From Cercospora beticola (lineage: Eukaryota; Ascomycota; Dothideomycetes; Mycosphaerellales; Mycosphaerellaceae), in contig NC_088941.1 of the NCBI RefSeq assembly GCF_033473495.1, positions 620,001-684,000 of the forward strand: a DNA stretch of 64,000 nt. The letters run 5' to 3'. The translations under genes were made by a program, and so were the position numbers. Under the pieces are notes generated by a model that was not told where the DNA came from, did not search any database, and saw nothing but the letters and a program-made list of their open reading frames with translations. Shown here in pieces: positions 1 through 10,807 of this stretch; positions within the stretch are counted from its first letter, which is position 1; each line of letters begins with the position of its first letter.

Positions 1-1307
1 CCTTGCTACGATGCGAGTTGGCAGTGAGCACCATGCAGAGCACGGCAGAGCGAAGGGAAATTTTTCCTCTGGCGAAAAAAGTGCTTCGTATGGATGTTGT
101 TCGGTCGCAGGTCTTTTGCCGGCAACGGCCTATCGACGTGCCTCAGACGCTTTCGATGCGGAATGCTGTTCTGGCTCACCGGATTGAAAAAGGTATTACT
201 GCTGACAACATTGTTGAAGTGCTTCTCGATCTTTACAACGTTGGACCACAATATGTTGTGCAAACAGACTTCCGTCATGGGAATGTTTTTATGGAGTGCT
301 GACTCTCGAGCAGCTTGTGTTGACGCAACCGTCTCCAAGATGAAGTTGGGGCGGAAGCCTTCGCTTGATCAACTGACCCAGTTGGCTTTGCTCTCTGCTA
401 TGTGGGCTCTATGCAAGTCGAGAGCAGGCAAGTAAAGCCAGGAGGAGACTTGTCAATGCCTGCAAGCAAGGACTAACGTCAACCTCATCCAGCTTCCTCC
501 CTCTCATTTATAGCTTCGACAACAACATCTGCGGCATCGTCGACCGATTAGACTTGGGCCGACGATGACTCTGGCGCTGAACAACAAGCAAGATGAGACT
601 ATACTACACACCCTCTGCGTACGGAAATATGCCAAGATGATTCGAAACTAGTCAAAGGCTTTTTTCGGTTACGACGTGACAGCCGGGACTCCACATCGCT
701 GAGGAAGAAGTGGAAAGCACCCGTACATGATTAATTGACACGCCGGCCACAATAATGGCTGCTCAGCAAGAGACTGTGCTCACCGGACCCAGTGCGTTCA
801 CTGAGTCTCTTGTCCTGCCATGTGGCACGGAAATAGTGGCCGATCTCAACGACGAAGGATTGCGAACTACTGTAGCAAGCTTGCATGAACAGGCTACTAC
901 AACCACGCTAGCTGTCTCCAGGACACAGGTCAAGACTCTCCAAGCAGTACTTGGCTCCGTACCCCAGATCCAAAGCTCGACTGGGCGAACGTGAATATGC
1001 GGCCAATTTTGACAGTTCACAATTCACAAATTCAACTTTCGCAGTACAAGCACCACTTGTGGCTTGGGAAACAGCATTGTTTCCGCCTTGTCACCGGCGA
1101 AGGATTGTTCGTGCGCCCAGACCACGTGCCTGAAGACCGGACATACCAGCAAGCCACGCGACGCGTCCTTGCTAGCCCCGAGCTGATCCCACCACACACG
1201 GCTAAAGCAGCCGTTGCGGTCCAATGCTGCAGGGACACTTTTAATATGCTGTCTCCACCTTTCGATTCCTCTCGACATCTGGAACGCTCATCACCTCGTT
1301 AGCAACC
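1..1307. other. Left-edge region without a recognised gene
   Basis: Several short open frames occur on both strands (for example 755-994 on + with an ATG start, and 6-338 on -). None has a recognisable domain, a signal peptide or a convincing splice partner. The last few hundred bases must include the promoter and 5' UTR of the MFS gene that starts at 1308. I see no repeat, no tRNA and no truncated end of a known family at the window edge. Confidence 0.5.
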
Positions 1308-3219
1308 ATGGCCGAGAAGAACCCTGATAGCAAGACGATGCCGAAACACATTGAAGAGCTGGAGAGAACTCACACGAACATCGATGTGATTGAAACTACT
1401 CAGGAAAGTCCCTATGGCGAGGTCAATTTCATGGGGACTTATGTCGCCGTTACATTGGCTTGTTGTGCGAGTTTCGCAGGTTTCATTATGCCTGTGACTT
1501 CACTTCAGCTGATCGAACGAGACTTGGGTGTGTCGCCGAATGCTATCTGGATCGCGTTGGGCTGGATTCTATTGTCTGCAGTGTCCTTCATCCTTCTGGG
1601 CCGCTTGTCTGATATTTTCGGTCGGAGATGGTTTTTCACTGGATGTACGGTGTCGGCTCTGATCGGATCGATTATTGGAGCTACAGCGCAGCAGACTGAG
1701 GTTTTGATCGCTGCGTCGGTTTTCCTGGGATTGGGTTCTGCTGGACAGCTTTCGTTTAATTATTCTCTTGGTGAACTTGTCCCCATGCGCCATCGTTTCG
1801 CGGTCAATGGTTTCATCTTCCTCGCGACTCTGCCATTTTCTGGTCTCGGTCCTTATTTGGCTCGTCTGATGATCATCAACACGAGTGCGGGCTGGAGAGG
1901 AATCTACTATTTGACTATTGGACTTAACGCTGCTTCTACGGTCTGCTGGGTTCTGTTCTACCATCCCCCAACCTTCGACAATTTACATCGCAACCGCACC
2001 ATCGGAGATGAGCTGAGGGAATTGGACGTCGGTGGTATCTTCCTCTACGTCGCTGGCTTCTTCTTGTTCTTGCTTGGGTTGGCATGGGGTGGTACTGTAC
2101 ATCCTTGGAGCTCGGCATATGTGATTGCTCCGCTCATCATTGGATTCTTCACGCTTGTGGCTTTTGTGCTTTATGGTAAGTTGCATCTGCTCCATATCCG
2201 TGCATTTGACGTGCGAGCGCTGACAACGATATTTTATAACAGAGATCTTCATGAATCTTCGCCGCCCGCTTATCCCCATGCATCTTTTCCGCAATTTGGA
2301 CTTTGTGATTGTGAATATCCTCTCCGCGGTCGGAGGCGTGGTTTACTATTCGGCGAATAGTGAGTACTCATCCGAAATGAAAAAAAGTCGAATTGTGCTG
2401 ACCTTCAATAGCTTTATTCCCCATCATGGTCGCCTCGCTCTATACCACTGACCCTATCGAAGGCGGTCTCGTGGCCAGCTGCGTGGGCGCTGGAGTCTGT
2501 GCCGGCCAATTCATCGGATCCTGGATCGCTGTCCCCGGAGGTCAAATGAGACTGAAGCTCGTTTTCAGTGCCGTAGGGCTCTGTGCATTCGTCGCAGGAC
2601 TTGCTGGTGCAACTGACAGTAAAGCTGCGGGCTCTGCACTTGCTGTCTGTGGAGGACTGATGGTTGGCCTTTTGGAGGTTATTGTGAGCACGGTTGTCAC
2701 GATTGTTATTGATGATCAATCAGAGATTGGAGCTGCTGCTGGTGTGTTTGGGAGTATTCGAGCTGCGGCTGGTGTGCTCGCGAGTAAGTTCTTAATCAAA
2801 GGGTCGTGCATGAGTTGGTGACTGACAGATTTACAGCCGCCATCTACTCATCTGTTCTCATGAACAAGTTGACCGAATACACGGCGAGCGATGTTGTTCC
2901 TGCAGTGGTCGCTGCTGGCCTTCCTGTGACATCTTTGGAGGCATTCTTGACTGCGTTGTCTACGGGAAATACAGCAGCTCTCCAAGAGATTCCTGGCGTA
3001 ACTCCTGCAGCTATCGGGGCTGGAGCCGCAGCGTTGAGAGAGGCGTACGCGAAGGCCTTTAAGATTGTCTGGCTCGCAACTCTCGCATTCGGTTTGCTCG
3101 CCGTTGTTGCTTCGTTCTTCACGACGAATATCGATGACAGGCTCTCGCATGACGTTATTCGACGACTGGGTGCCAAACAAAAGGTGGCAGACGTGGAGAA
3201 GAAAGAGGTTGATGAGTGA
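1308..3219 (+). CDS. TRI12-like MFS transporter (14 TM drug/metabolite exporter type)
   Basis: Exons 1308-2175, 2243-2359, 2412-2783 and 2837-3219 join in frame to 579 aa; the introns start GTAAGT, GTGAGT and GTAAGT and end in AG. After a ~45-residue hydrophilic N-terminus the protein is almost all hydrophobic helices. The cytoplasmic loop LGRLSDIFGRRW is the MFS motif A. The length and the RRPLIPMHLFRNLDF segment after the middle loop match the fungal TRI12/siderophore-type 14-helix subfamily. It sits at the left border of the catabolic cluster, so uptake of the substrate or export of toxic intermediates is the likely role (inference). An iron-siderophore carrier is the main alternative. Confidence 0.88.
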
Positions 3220-3661
3220 GGATGAGATGGGTTTGGTATAATAACAACGGAATGATGACGGTACACATTGAGTTACCTTGCAATATCACATTACTGTTCT
3301 GTGGTCGATTCTGACCGAGTTCGAACCAGTTCACCTCTACGTGCCCCACGATTGAATGTCATGCCGCAGTGCTTTCGAGGCTCACAACAAGATCTTGACA
3401 GCCTGCATCTAGGCTCTGCAGTCAAGATGTCGAGGCAACGAGGCTGCACGGCCGTCGAACTGTGCAGCGCGTGAGCGGAAATAAGGAGAAGCTTCAATCG
3501 GAAAACCAAGTCCGCTTCCATCGGCCGTGTCCTCCGGCACGCAGGATGACGTTGTGCCACCAAGAGCTTATAGCTAATGTTCACATGCTATTGTAAACAC
3601 GTCAAACGACATCAGACTCAAGCTGTAGTAGGATATCGCCAGTGAAACAACCGAATTCATC
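3220..3661. other. Intergenic, MFS 3' side / SRPBCC promoter
   Basis: About 440 bases with only short unsupported ORFs. It should hold the terminator of the MFS gene and the promoter of the SRPBCC gene. I see no repeat or RNA gene. Confidence 0.5.
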
Positions 3662-4168
3662 ATGGGCCGCATAACAATCGAATCCGAAACCGTCTTCTCC
3701 CGCCCCGCAGAAGAAATCTACGACTTCGTCTCCAACCCTGCAAACTGGGGCCGAACATACCAAGGCAGCGGCGGCCTGCACAACAACGCACAACTCCAAC
3801 TCCCTCTCAAGTTCGGAGACCAATGGACCGAAGCCGTGCCCCTCAAAGAAAACACCTATGTCGCAACTTGGACTTTGATTACTGCGATGCGTCCGCTTAA
3901 ATGGGTGTTTCAACAAGTCAATGGGATTGGAGCACATGCTGAGGGTAAAGGAGATAGTCCTGGTGTTGAGGGTACGACGACGATTTCGTATTTTTTTGAA
4001 CCGAATGTTGGGGAGGGGAAGACGCTGTTTAGGAGGAAGATTGAGTATGATTTGCCCAAGGGGGTGGATATTGCGCCGGATTTGATGGTTGCTAGTGGGC
4101 CCGGAGGGATTGATCGGTATCATGCTGCTATTGAGAGGGTTATGAAGGAGGATGAGGCGAAGAAGTAG
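3662..4168 (+). CDS. SRPBCC / polyketide-cyclase-like small protein
   Basis: Intronless, 168 aa. The start reads MGRITIESETVFSRPAEEIY; this beta strand followed by a helix (AEEIYDFVSNPANW) is the usual opening of the SRPBCC/Bet v1-like helix-grip fold. The length also fits, and there is a final amphipathic helix (DRYHAAIERVMKED). Such proteins bind hydrophobic ligands and in pathways act as cyclases, hydratases or carriers; none of these can be chosen from sequence. Base use changes sharply inside the gene: the first ~190 nt favour C-ending codons, the rest G- or T-ending ones. It lies between the transporter and the thiolase, so a pathway role is plausible but inferred. Confidence 0.75.
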   Translation: MGRITIESETVFSRPAEEIYDFVSNPANWGRTYQGSGGLHNNAQLQLPLKFGDQWTEAVPLKENTYVATWTLITAMRPLKWVFQQVNGIGAHAEGKGDSPGVEGTTTISYFFEPNVGEGKTLFRRKIEYDLPKGVDIAPDLMVASGPGGIDRYHAAIERVMKEDEAKK

Positions 4169-4353
4169 CGACGACATTGATCGAATGAATAGCTATGAAT
4201 ATTTGCTGATCCAGGGCAACTTTTACGAGCTCATTTGCAAACTTGACGTTGATATTCTCTCTCTTTCACGAATTCGATTTTTGTGGTCCTTGATTATGCA
4301 ATCGCATGTGAACAGCATTTCAATGAGTCTACATGGTAGCATTACTACAACTT

Positions 4354-5648
4354 TCAATATTGCTCGTTCACGAACAAACCAGCCATGCCCATGCCAGTGC
4401 CCAGGCACATGCTAGTCACCAGAATCTGCTGCTTCCTTCTCCGGCATTCACTCAGGCCTGTGACGATTTGTCTCACTCCTGTGCAGCCAAATGGATGACC
4501 GAGTGCAATGGCTCCTCCACGAGGGTTCATTTTACTCCAGTCAAGTTTCAATTGATCGCGGCAGTAGACTGCCATGGAAGCAAATGCCTCGTTGATTTCC
4601 AGCACATCTACGTCGTCGAGCGCGATGCCGAAGCGTTCAAGAAGTTTTGGGATTGCGTAGGTTGGTCCGATGCCCATGATTCGAGGAGGCAAGCCAGCTA
4701 GACTTGTTCCGATGTATCTAGACGTCTGGATTAGGTATACCCTTCTCAAGAGATAGAGTGTCGTTGAACTTACTTTGCAAGAATTGGTTGACCAAGCTCA
4801 AGTGCCTTCGAGCGCTTCATGAGAATGATGGCAGCCGCTCCATCCGTGATCTGGCTCGCATTACCTGCATGAGTCGTTGGGCCATAGTCAGGAAATGATG
4901 GCGGAAGTTTAGAGAGCTTCTCAGGCGTAACTCCAGATCGAAGACAGTCGTCCTTAGAAATAGTCTCCTGTTTCCCGTTCAATGTTACCCGAATCGGCAC
5001 GATCTCGTCGTCAAACCATCCATTCTGCTGTGCTTGTTCTGCGCGATGATAGGACTCGGCAGCATAATGGTCTTGCTGTTCACGAGTCACGTTAAATTCT
5101 TGGGCCACGATCTCAGCAGTCCCTCCCATTGGCATCATGCAATCTGCTGCATGTTGACTTCCGGACATGATCGGTTCAACGAAGTCTCGGTCCAAGCGAG
5201 TGTATTCCGTGGAAAGAGCTTCAGCCCCAATGGCGACTCCGATGTCAATCGTGCCTGTGATGATCTCATTCGCGACATGCTGCGTGGCCGTCAACCCCGA
5301 AGAGCAGAAACGAGATGCGTGCGAGGCACATGTCGTTGGTGGAAAGCCTGCAGCAAGTGCCGCTGCTCGGACGTAATAAGAGGCTTTCGCATCTCTGACG
5401 TTTCCCAGGCAGATGTCGTTGACCTGGCTTGGATCTAGTTTGCTCTGCGCGATGACTTGCTCCAGTGTTTTGAAGACCAGATCATCTAGCAGAGTATCCT
5501 TGAGGCCTCCACGTTTGGACTTGCATAAGGGTGTTCGAATGGCCAGTGTGATCACGACATCGTCTGGGTGTTGTTGTTTTCTGCTTGAATCGTTAGTTCC
5601 TGTGTCTCGTGCGACTTCTCGCATACACCCACATTGTTTCAAGGCCAT
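4354..5648 (-). CDS. 3-ketoacyl-CoA thiolase (peroxisomal type)
   Basis: Exons 5648-4774 and 4717-4354 (intron GTAAGT...CTAG, 56 nt) give 412 aa. Thiolase signatures are all present: nucleophile Cys in FCSSGLTA (about 115), NEAFA (334-338), GHPFGCTG with the catalytic His (366), and the second Cys in CLGTGMG (396). It cleaves 3-ketoacyl-CoA to acyl-CoA plus acetyl-CoA. The 5' end is uncertain. The first ~27 residues from this ATG look unlike a thiolase and contain a branch-like CTAAC and a GCAG acceptor (around 5595-5581). An upstream ATG at 5700 opens with RLESINSQ, resembling a PTS2 peroxisomal signal. Joining the two in frame needs a weak donor near 5658, so I report the plain ORF. In the cluster it would serve the last beta-oxidation step. 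Confidence 0.92.
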
Positions 5649-5975
5649 TGCTTGTGGACCTTACTTGGGAATTAATGCTTTCCAGCCGCATTGTCGACAT
5701 GATTGGCATGGGTAAAGTGCTTGCACGTGAAGGCAGTAGTGACCTCGATGTTGCCAGCGAGAGTTTGGTCAAAGGACGAAAAGAAGAGCTTGTTGTGCCG
5801 AAACCGACATGTGCCGATCAGCCACGGATACGATCATCCGACCAGATCACAGCAAGAGCGAGATTACTATCTTTTGCGACAGTCTGCTGAGGAGTCTAGG
5901 GTACAGTTTGCAGAGAATGTTGTGCTACACTATGAATCATGTGCAGAGATCTGCCCTAGCTAAATTTTACAGTAA

Positions 5976-6866
5976 TCATACAGGCTTGTCTCCCGCCAAC
6001 GTGATACGGTACATGCTCCTCCGGAAACCATGATAGTCATTGATCGGGTTGTGCAATGCTGCTCTGTTGTCCCACATAGCCAAGCTGCCCACGCCCCACT
6101 GAAAGCGACATGTGAACTCTGGACGGACTTGATGTTGATGCAAAAAGTTCAGGAGAGGCGCACTCTCTTCTGTCGTCCATCCATCGAATCGCTCGGTGTG
6201 TGCAACATTCATGTAGAGGCTCTTCTCGCCGGTCTCAGGATGCGTCCGCACGGCTGGATGATATGATACCAGGTCCTCCACTTTCTGGCCTGATCCTTTC
6301 ACCCGATCTTCTCGCGTCTTGGTGACATCTGCTTTGGCCGAAGTGTTGACGCAGATCAGATTCTGGAGAACCGCTTTGAGTCCATCTGACAGAGCATTAT
6401 ACGCCGCAACTTGATTTGCGAAAAGCGTATCTCCTCCAAAAGGTGGCAACTCATCTGCACGGAGCATTGTTGCCATTGGCGGCTCCTCCAGATATGTCGT
6501 GTCTGAGTGCCATATTCCGCCAAAGTTGTTCTTCTCATCTTCTTTCTTGAGAACTTGGATAATTTCCGGGAAACTATCAACACCTTTGACGAACGGGTAT
6601 GGCACTGGTGATCCGAAGTGAGCTCCAAAACCCAGGAATTGCTCTTGTGTAAGCGGCTGGTCGCGGAAGAAGACCACTTTGTGTTTCAGCCAGACTTTTC
6701 GAATTTCGTCAGCTGTAGATTTGTCCAGGGTTGCGAGATTTACTCCGTGGATTTCGGCGCCAATGCTTCCTGAAATTGGCTTGACGGAAAGGCCGCCATT
6801 AGAGGCTGTGGCGAAGCCACGAGTGCTGGTAAGTCGCCAGGCGGATCTCCTCGCAACAGACAACAT
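5976..6866 (-). CDS. TauD/TfdA-family Fe(II)/2-oxoglutarate dioxygenase 1
   Basis: Single exon, 296 aa. The Fe-binding H-x-D is in IWHSDTTY (His120, Asp122). The distal His is in ALHNPINDY (about 272), and Arg282/283 and Arg287 follow in the expected 2-oxoglutarate-binding region. The first ~22 residues are rich in Arg, Ser, Thr and Ala without acids (MLSVARRSAWRLTSTRGFAT), a mitochondrial-type presequence. The family hydroxylates taurine, phenoxyacetates, carnitine precursors and many natural products. The substrate here cannot be read from sequence. It faces the first BVMO gene across a shared ~390 bp divergent promoter, consistent with co-regulation. Confidence 0.9.
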   Translation of the reverse strand: MLSVARRSAWRLTSTRGFATASNGGLSVKPISGSIGAEIHGVNLATLDKSTADEIRKVWLKHKVVFFRDQPLTQEQFLGFGAHFGSPVPYPFVKGVDSFPEIIQVLKKEDEKNNFGGIWHSDTTYLEEPPMATMLRADELPPFGGDTLFANQVAAYNALSDGLKAVLQNLICVNTSAKADVTKTREDRVKGSGQKVEDLVSYHPAVRTHPETGEKSLYMNVAHTERFDGWTTEESAPLLNFLHQHQVRPEFTCRFQWGVGSLAMWDNRAALHNPINDYHGFRRSMYRITLAGDKPV

Positions 6867-7257
6867 GGTGTTTACATCTGCATTGCTATGCTAGTCGGAC
6901 AACGACATAGATTAAGGCAGTGGATCGGTTCTCAAGGAAGCCGGCGGTAGAGCGGAAATATCGGCCGAGAAGAACGATCTCCTGTCAAGCAGGACCCTGT
7001 TCTTGCCTAGACCGCTGCGCCCCTTGGCACTCAGTCAGCTGTCACCAGATGACAGCTCGATGGCTTCAACGTCATCTCGAGATATGAGGGGCGTCTGGGT
7101 TTCTTTTCCGCAAGAGCTCTCTAAGACATGAGCTGTTGTAATGATGACCTTTAGTCTTGACCACATTCGCTTTCGTAAGTACTAAGAGTGAATACTCCAT
7201 CTTTGTTCGTTGTTGCTCGTCGGAAAATCAGACCGGACTTCTTTCATCGCATTCGAA
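6867..7257. promoter_or_regulatory. Divergent promoter between dioxygenase 1 and BVMO 1
   Basis: About 390 bases between two start codons pointing away from each other, without any supported ORF. It must carry both promoters. I could not pick out a reliable TATA box or a repeated CGG half-site for the cluster regulator by eye. Confidence 0.55.
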
Positions 7258-9341
7258 ATGGTGGTCCATGTTAAAATCGATAACGACGGCATAGACGAGA
7301 ATGCCCCAGGTGGAAAATATGGCTATCGCCTTGGACATAGTCTGGGGGACTATACTGTACCTGATCGCATCTTGAACGCCGAGGATGACCGTCCTGTCAA
7401 GATTGTGACAGTAGGAGCTGGCATTTCAGGGATACTGATGGCTTACCTGCTTCAACGTGACTGCAAAAATGTTGAGCACGTCATCTATGAAAAGAATGGT
7501 GATGTATGAATCCTCTGATTGTCACCAGTCGATCGAATGCTGATAGCGTGTCAAATTTAGATTGGTGGCACATGGCTAGAGGTAAATACGTCTGAGCTAT
7601 TCCGCCTTTGCCCGTACTTACACCTAGACCGCCTTCTTATGCTGACATGGCTTGCAATGTTTGCAGAATCGCTACCCAGGATGTGCTTGTGATGTGCCCT
7701 CGCACGCCTACACATACGCTTTTGCATTAAATGCCGACTGGCCAGCGTACCTCAGTGGCTCCGACGATATCTTTCGATACCTTACGCGGGTTGTCCAGTG
7801 CTTCGATTTACGAAAGTTCATGCGCTTTAATAATGCTGTGGAGCACGCCGAATGGATTGAAGAAGAGGGGAAATGGTTCGTGGTGATCCGAGATCTGCTG
7901 ACTGGAGCTCGTCTGACGGAGAAATGTGACTTCTTGATTGGAGCTAACGGGCTCTTGAATTCATGGAAGTGGCCAGAAGAAGTGAAAGGCCTGCACGATT
8001 TCAAAGGAAAACTAATCCATACTGCAAGATGGCCCGACGAGTATACGGAGAAAGAATGGGCCAACGATCGAGTTGCTGTGCTTGGTTCCGGCGCTTCGTC
8101 TATCCAGGTGGTCCCGAGCATGCAAGAAAAGGCTAAGTCGTTGGATGTGTATATCAGGTCTCCTGTCTGGTTCGCAGAGCTAGCAGGTCACGGTGGAGAA
8201 AACACAGATTGTGAGAGGCTTGCAACCACTTTCTGTTGTAGAAGGCTAACGATTTTACTCAGACGAGGAGTCAGTGCGCCAAAATCTACGAACTAATCCC
8301 GCTGACCTGCTATCGACCGCCAAAGAGATCGAAGGCGGGCTGAACCAAGGTGCCGGTATCAAAGCCTTGATGCCGAATAGCGCGGAAGCCAAGGCTGCCA
8401 AAGCACATGTTGCGTCCCGTATGAGGGAGTTCATCCAGGACGAGAAGCTCTATGACTTGTTGACCCCTAGTTTCCCACTCGGTTGTCGTCGATTGACCCC
8501 AGGAAATCCATTCATGAGGGCAGTCCAGAAGCCAAACGTGACAGTCCATCGATCTGCTGTTGCTGAAGTAAGGGGCAATACTGTGATCGATACTTTGGGA
8601 TCAGAGGTTGAAGTTGATACTCTCATTTGCGCAACTGGTTTCGATACCAGCTATGTCCCGAAGTATAGCTTAAAAGGGCGCAACGGACTCTTACTTTCCA
8701 AGAAGTGGGCTGAGGTTCCAGAAGGATACATGGGTAAGCTTTCTTACAGTCTGAGAATTTCAGAGCACTAACGATTTACTTCATCAGGCATGATGGTCCC
8801 CGACTTTCCCAACTACTTTATGTTCCAAGGTCCGACTTTTCCCGTTGCCAACGGATCAGTGATGGGCCCATTGCAAACCGTGGGCGCTTATATCGTTCAA
8901 CTGGTCAAGAAAATGCAACGCGAGAGCATTCATTCATTCGATCCCAAGCAAGATGTAACCGACCAGTTCAACAAGCACACGCAAGCTTGGGTCGCTGGAA
9001 GTGCATGGGCAGATCGAACGTGCCGTAGCTGGTACAAAAACAACGAAACTGGTCGTGTCCACTCTATCTGGCCGGGGAGTAGTCTACACTACTGCGAGAT
9101 GATTGCATCCCCACGTTATGAAGACTTTGTGATCAAGTACGAGCACTCGCAGAATATGTTCGCCTTCATGGGTTTGGGCTTCACGAAAGATCAAGTCGAA
9201 GGCGGAGATCTGTCGCCGTATATGAATGCGGAAGTACTTGAGACAGTGTTCTCCGATTTCCGAGGGGATGCAGATGAGGACTTCAGGGTGCATGACAGGA
9301 AGAACAGGGTGAATGACTTCCCTACTCCCGCAGCTACCTGA
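7258..9341 (+). CDS. Baeyer-Villiger-type FAD monooxygenase 1
   Basis: Exons 7258-7503, 7561-7581, 7667-8210, 8263-8733 and 8788-9341 join to 611 aa; all junctions restore conserved sequence, including a 21-nt exon encoding IGGTWLE. The FAD Rossmann motif GAGISG lies at about 53-58 and the NADPH Rossmann motif GSGASS at about 229. The BVMO fingerprint [12 protein letters not shown] (201-212) matches FxGxxxHTxxW[PD] exactly. Enzymes of this group insert oxygen next to a ketone to make an ester or lactone. The long form (~600 aa) resembles fungal 4-hydroxyacetophenone/steroid-type BVMOs rather than the ~540 aa cyclohexanone type. There is no obvious peroxisomal tag (ends PAAT). An ATG-free upstream extension in frame exists but 7258 is the first good ATG. 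Confidence 0.92.
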
Positions 9342-9408
9342 TGCTTGTGAGAAAAGATCACACCATCGTAGATACAAGTCACATAGCATACATGTATGCA
9401 TCAATCAC

Positions 9409-9427
9409 GCCTGATACAGTATCAGGT
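9409..9427. repeat. Short palindrome in convergent intergenic gap
   Basis: CCTGATAC and GTATCAGG face each other around a single A between the convergent BVMO 1 and SDR 1 genes. In RNA it would form a tight hairpin on either strand. It may help 3' end formation, but this is only a guess. Confidence 0.45.
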
Positions 9428-9439
9428 GGTATTGCGATG

Positions 9440-10356
9440 CTAGTTGGAGCAAAGCTCCTGCATACCTCCATCAACAGCCAAAATTGTTGCTGTGATCAGA
9501 CTTGCTTTCCCTGATGTCAAGAACAAGGCAGCTTCAGCCACCTCTTCGGGGAGTCCAATTCGACCGACGGCCATCTTCGATACGAGATCTTCCATTGCCG
9601 GCTCGCCCTTGTCTTCGTCCAGCTCCCCTAGCAATGCAGTGCGAATCAAGCCAGGACAGATGGTGTTGATGCGGATATATTCTTTGGCGACTCTTAAAGC
9701 GTCTGCCTTGGTAAGGCGGGTGAAATCTGAAGGCATGTTGTCGAAGCTTTGAACCTCGCGTACGGAGAGTATATTGACAATCGAGCCGCGCTGTGGATAT
9801 AAGTCGTCATCTGCTCGAAAAGGCTCCTGTTTGGCCATCTGAAGCAATTCAATTTGCTGACAAATTCGAGTACCTCTTGCAGTAACGGCGAAATGCTTGT
9901 CAAAGTCGACCCCAGAATGACCAGGAACGCTGGGTAAGAGTACGCCGGGCACATTACAGGCATAGTCTATGCGACCAAATGTGGCAACTGCTTGACCGAT
10001 AAAACTGTCGACTGACGCTTCCGAAGTAGTATCTGTTGACCAGATATTAGCATAATCCAGTCCGCGAGGCGAAGGGACAGCTGAAGTCGAACCACATGAT
10101 AAGCTCATTACGTCTACATCTCTGGACACATCTTGAATGAGACTTTTTGTCTCGGCCAGAGCAACAGGATTCGCGTCGCCTATCACAATTCGTCTGCATC
10201 CTCGACTTGCATATCGTATGGCTGTGGCACGTCCAATACCTGAACCAGATTAGTATATGCAGGGGCGGTCCTTGGCTGGTATTCTCTACACCCAACCCAG
10301 GAGATGGACTAACCAGAGGCTGAGCCGATAATCACAGCAACACCAGGGAAGCTCAT
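9440..10356 (-). CDS. Short-chain dehydrogenase/reductase 1, catalytic motif missing
   Basis: Exons 10356-10314, 10239-10093 and 10032-9440 give 260 aa. The second intron (60 nt, donor GTTCGA, branch TGCTAAT, acceptor CAACAG) is a multiple of three, so the ORF stays open if it is retained. Removing it restores the family sequence CDTTSEASVD. The cofactor motif GSASGIG (11-17) is good and the usual NNAG is NVPG. The helix that should carry YxxxK is shortened: NMPSDFTR runs straight into LTKADALR, so the catalytic Tyr and Lys (family pattern YTxSKxxxxGLTKADAL) are gone by an in-frame loss of ~6-8 codons. The C-terminal IRINTICPG and VDGG parts are normal. It may be a dead enzyme, a decayed gene, or a non-catalytic partner. 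Confidence 0.82.
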
Positions 10357-10807
10357 GACTTGTCCTTACGTGGACTTCTGCGTTGGCAGTCGTCCAATGC
10401 TTCTGCTTTACGGATTCAAGCACGGATCCAGAGAGAACTTTACGGATATCATTGCCGCTCTCTCCTGGGCCAGTTGAGCAGGAGTAAAGTGATGCATGGA
10501 ACACAAAATTTTGTCTGGCCACAGAGTCTCAACTACGCGAGCGCGCAGTAATTATGGCTCTCGCGCATACAATAGATGAAGGGTGGAGCTCCATCCTATT
10601 TGAGATGTTTCAAGCCATTTTGACCAATTACTGCACTCTCTAAGCGTTCACAAGTTGCAATTGATCTGGTAGTGTTCTAGAATAAGTGTGCCTCTATGTC
10701 TCTACGTCGGCCAGTCGTACGAATGAGAAGCCACGCCAAATACGTCGCGAGAAGATCTTGTCTTCCAGCCTATGCGTCTGCTTTTTAGGCACCCGTCCGC
10801 TTCGAAA
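10357..10807. other. Intergenic between SDR 1 and the cyclase
   Basis: About 450 bases upstream of SDR 1 (reading -) and downstream of the cyclase gene. Only short ORFs without recognisable content occur. It probably holds the SDR 1 promoter. Confidence 0.45.

Noticed and set aside
3..435. Open frames on both strands at the left edge
   Set aside because: No domain, no signal peptide, no splice continuation and no support for one strand over the other.
755..994. Short + ORF with a plausible ATG, 79 codons
   Set aside because: No recognisable family and it overlaps equally open frames; probably MFS upstream sequence.
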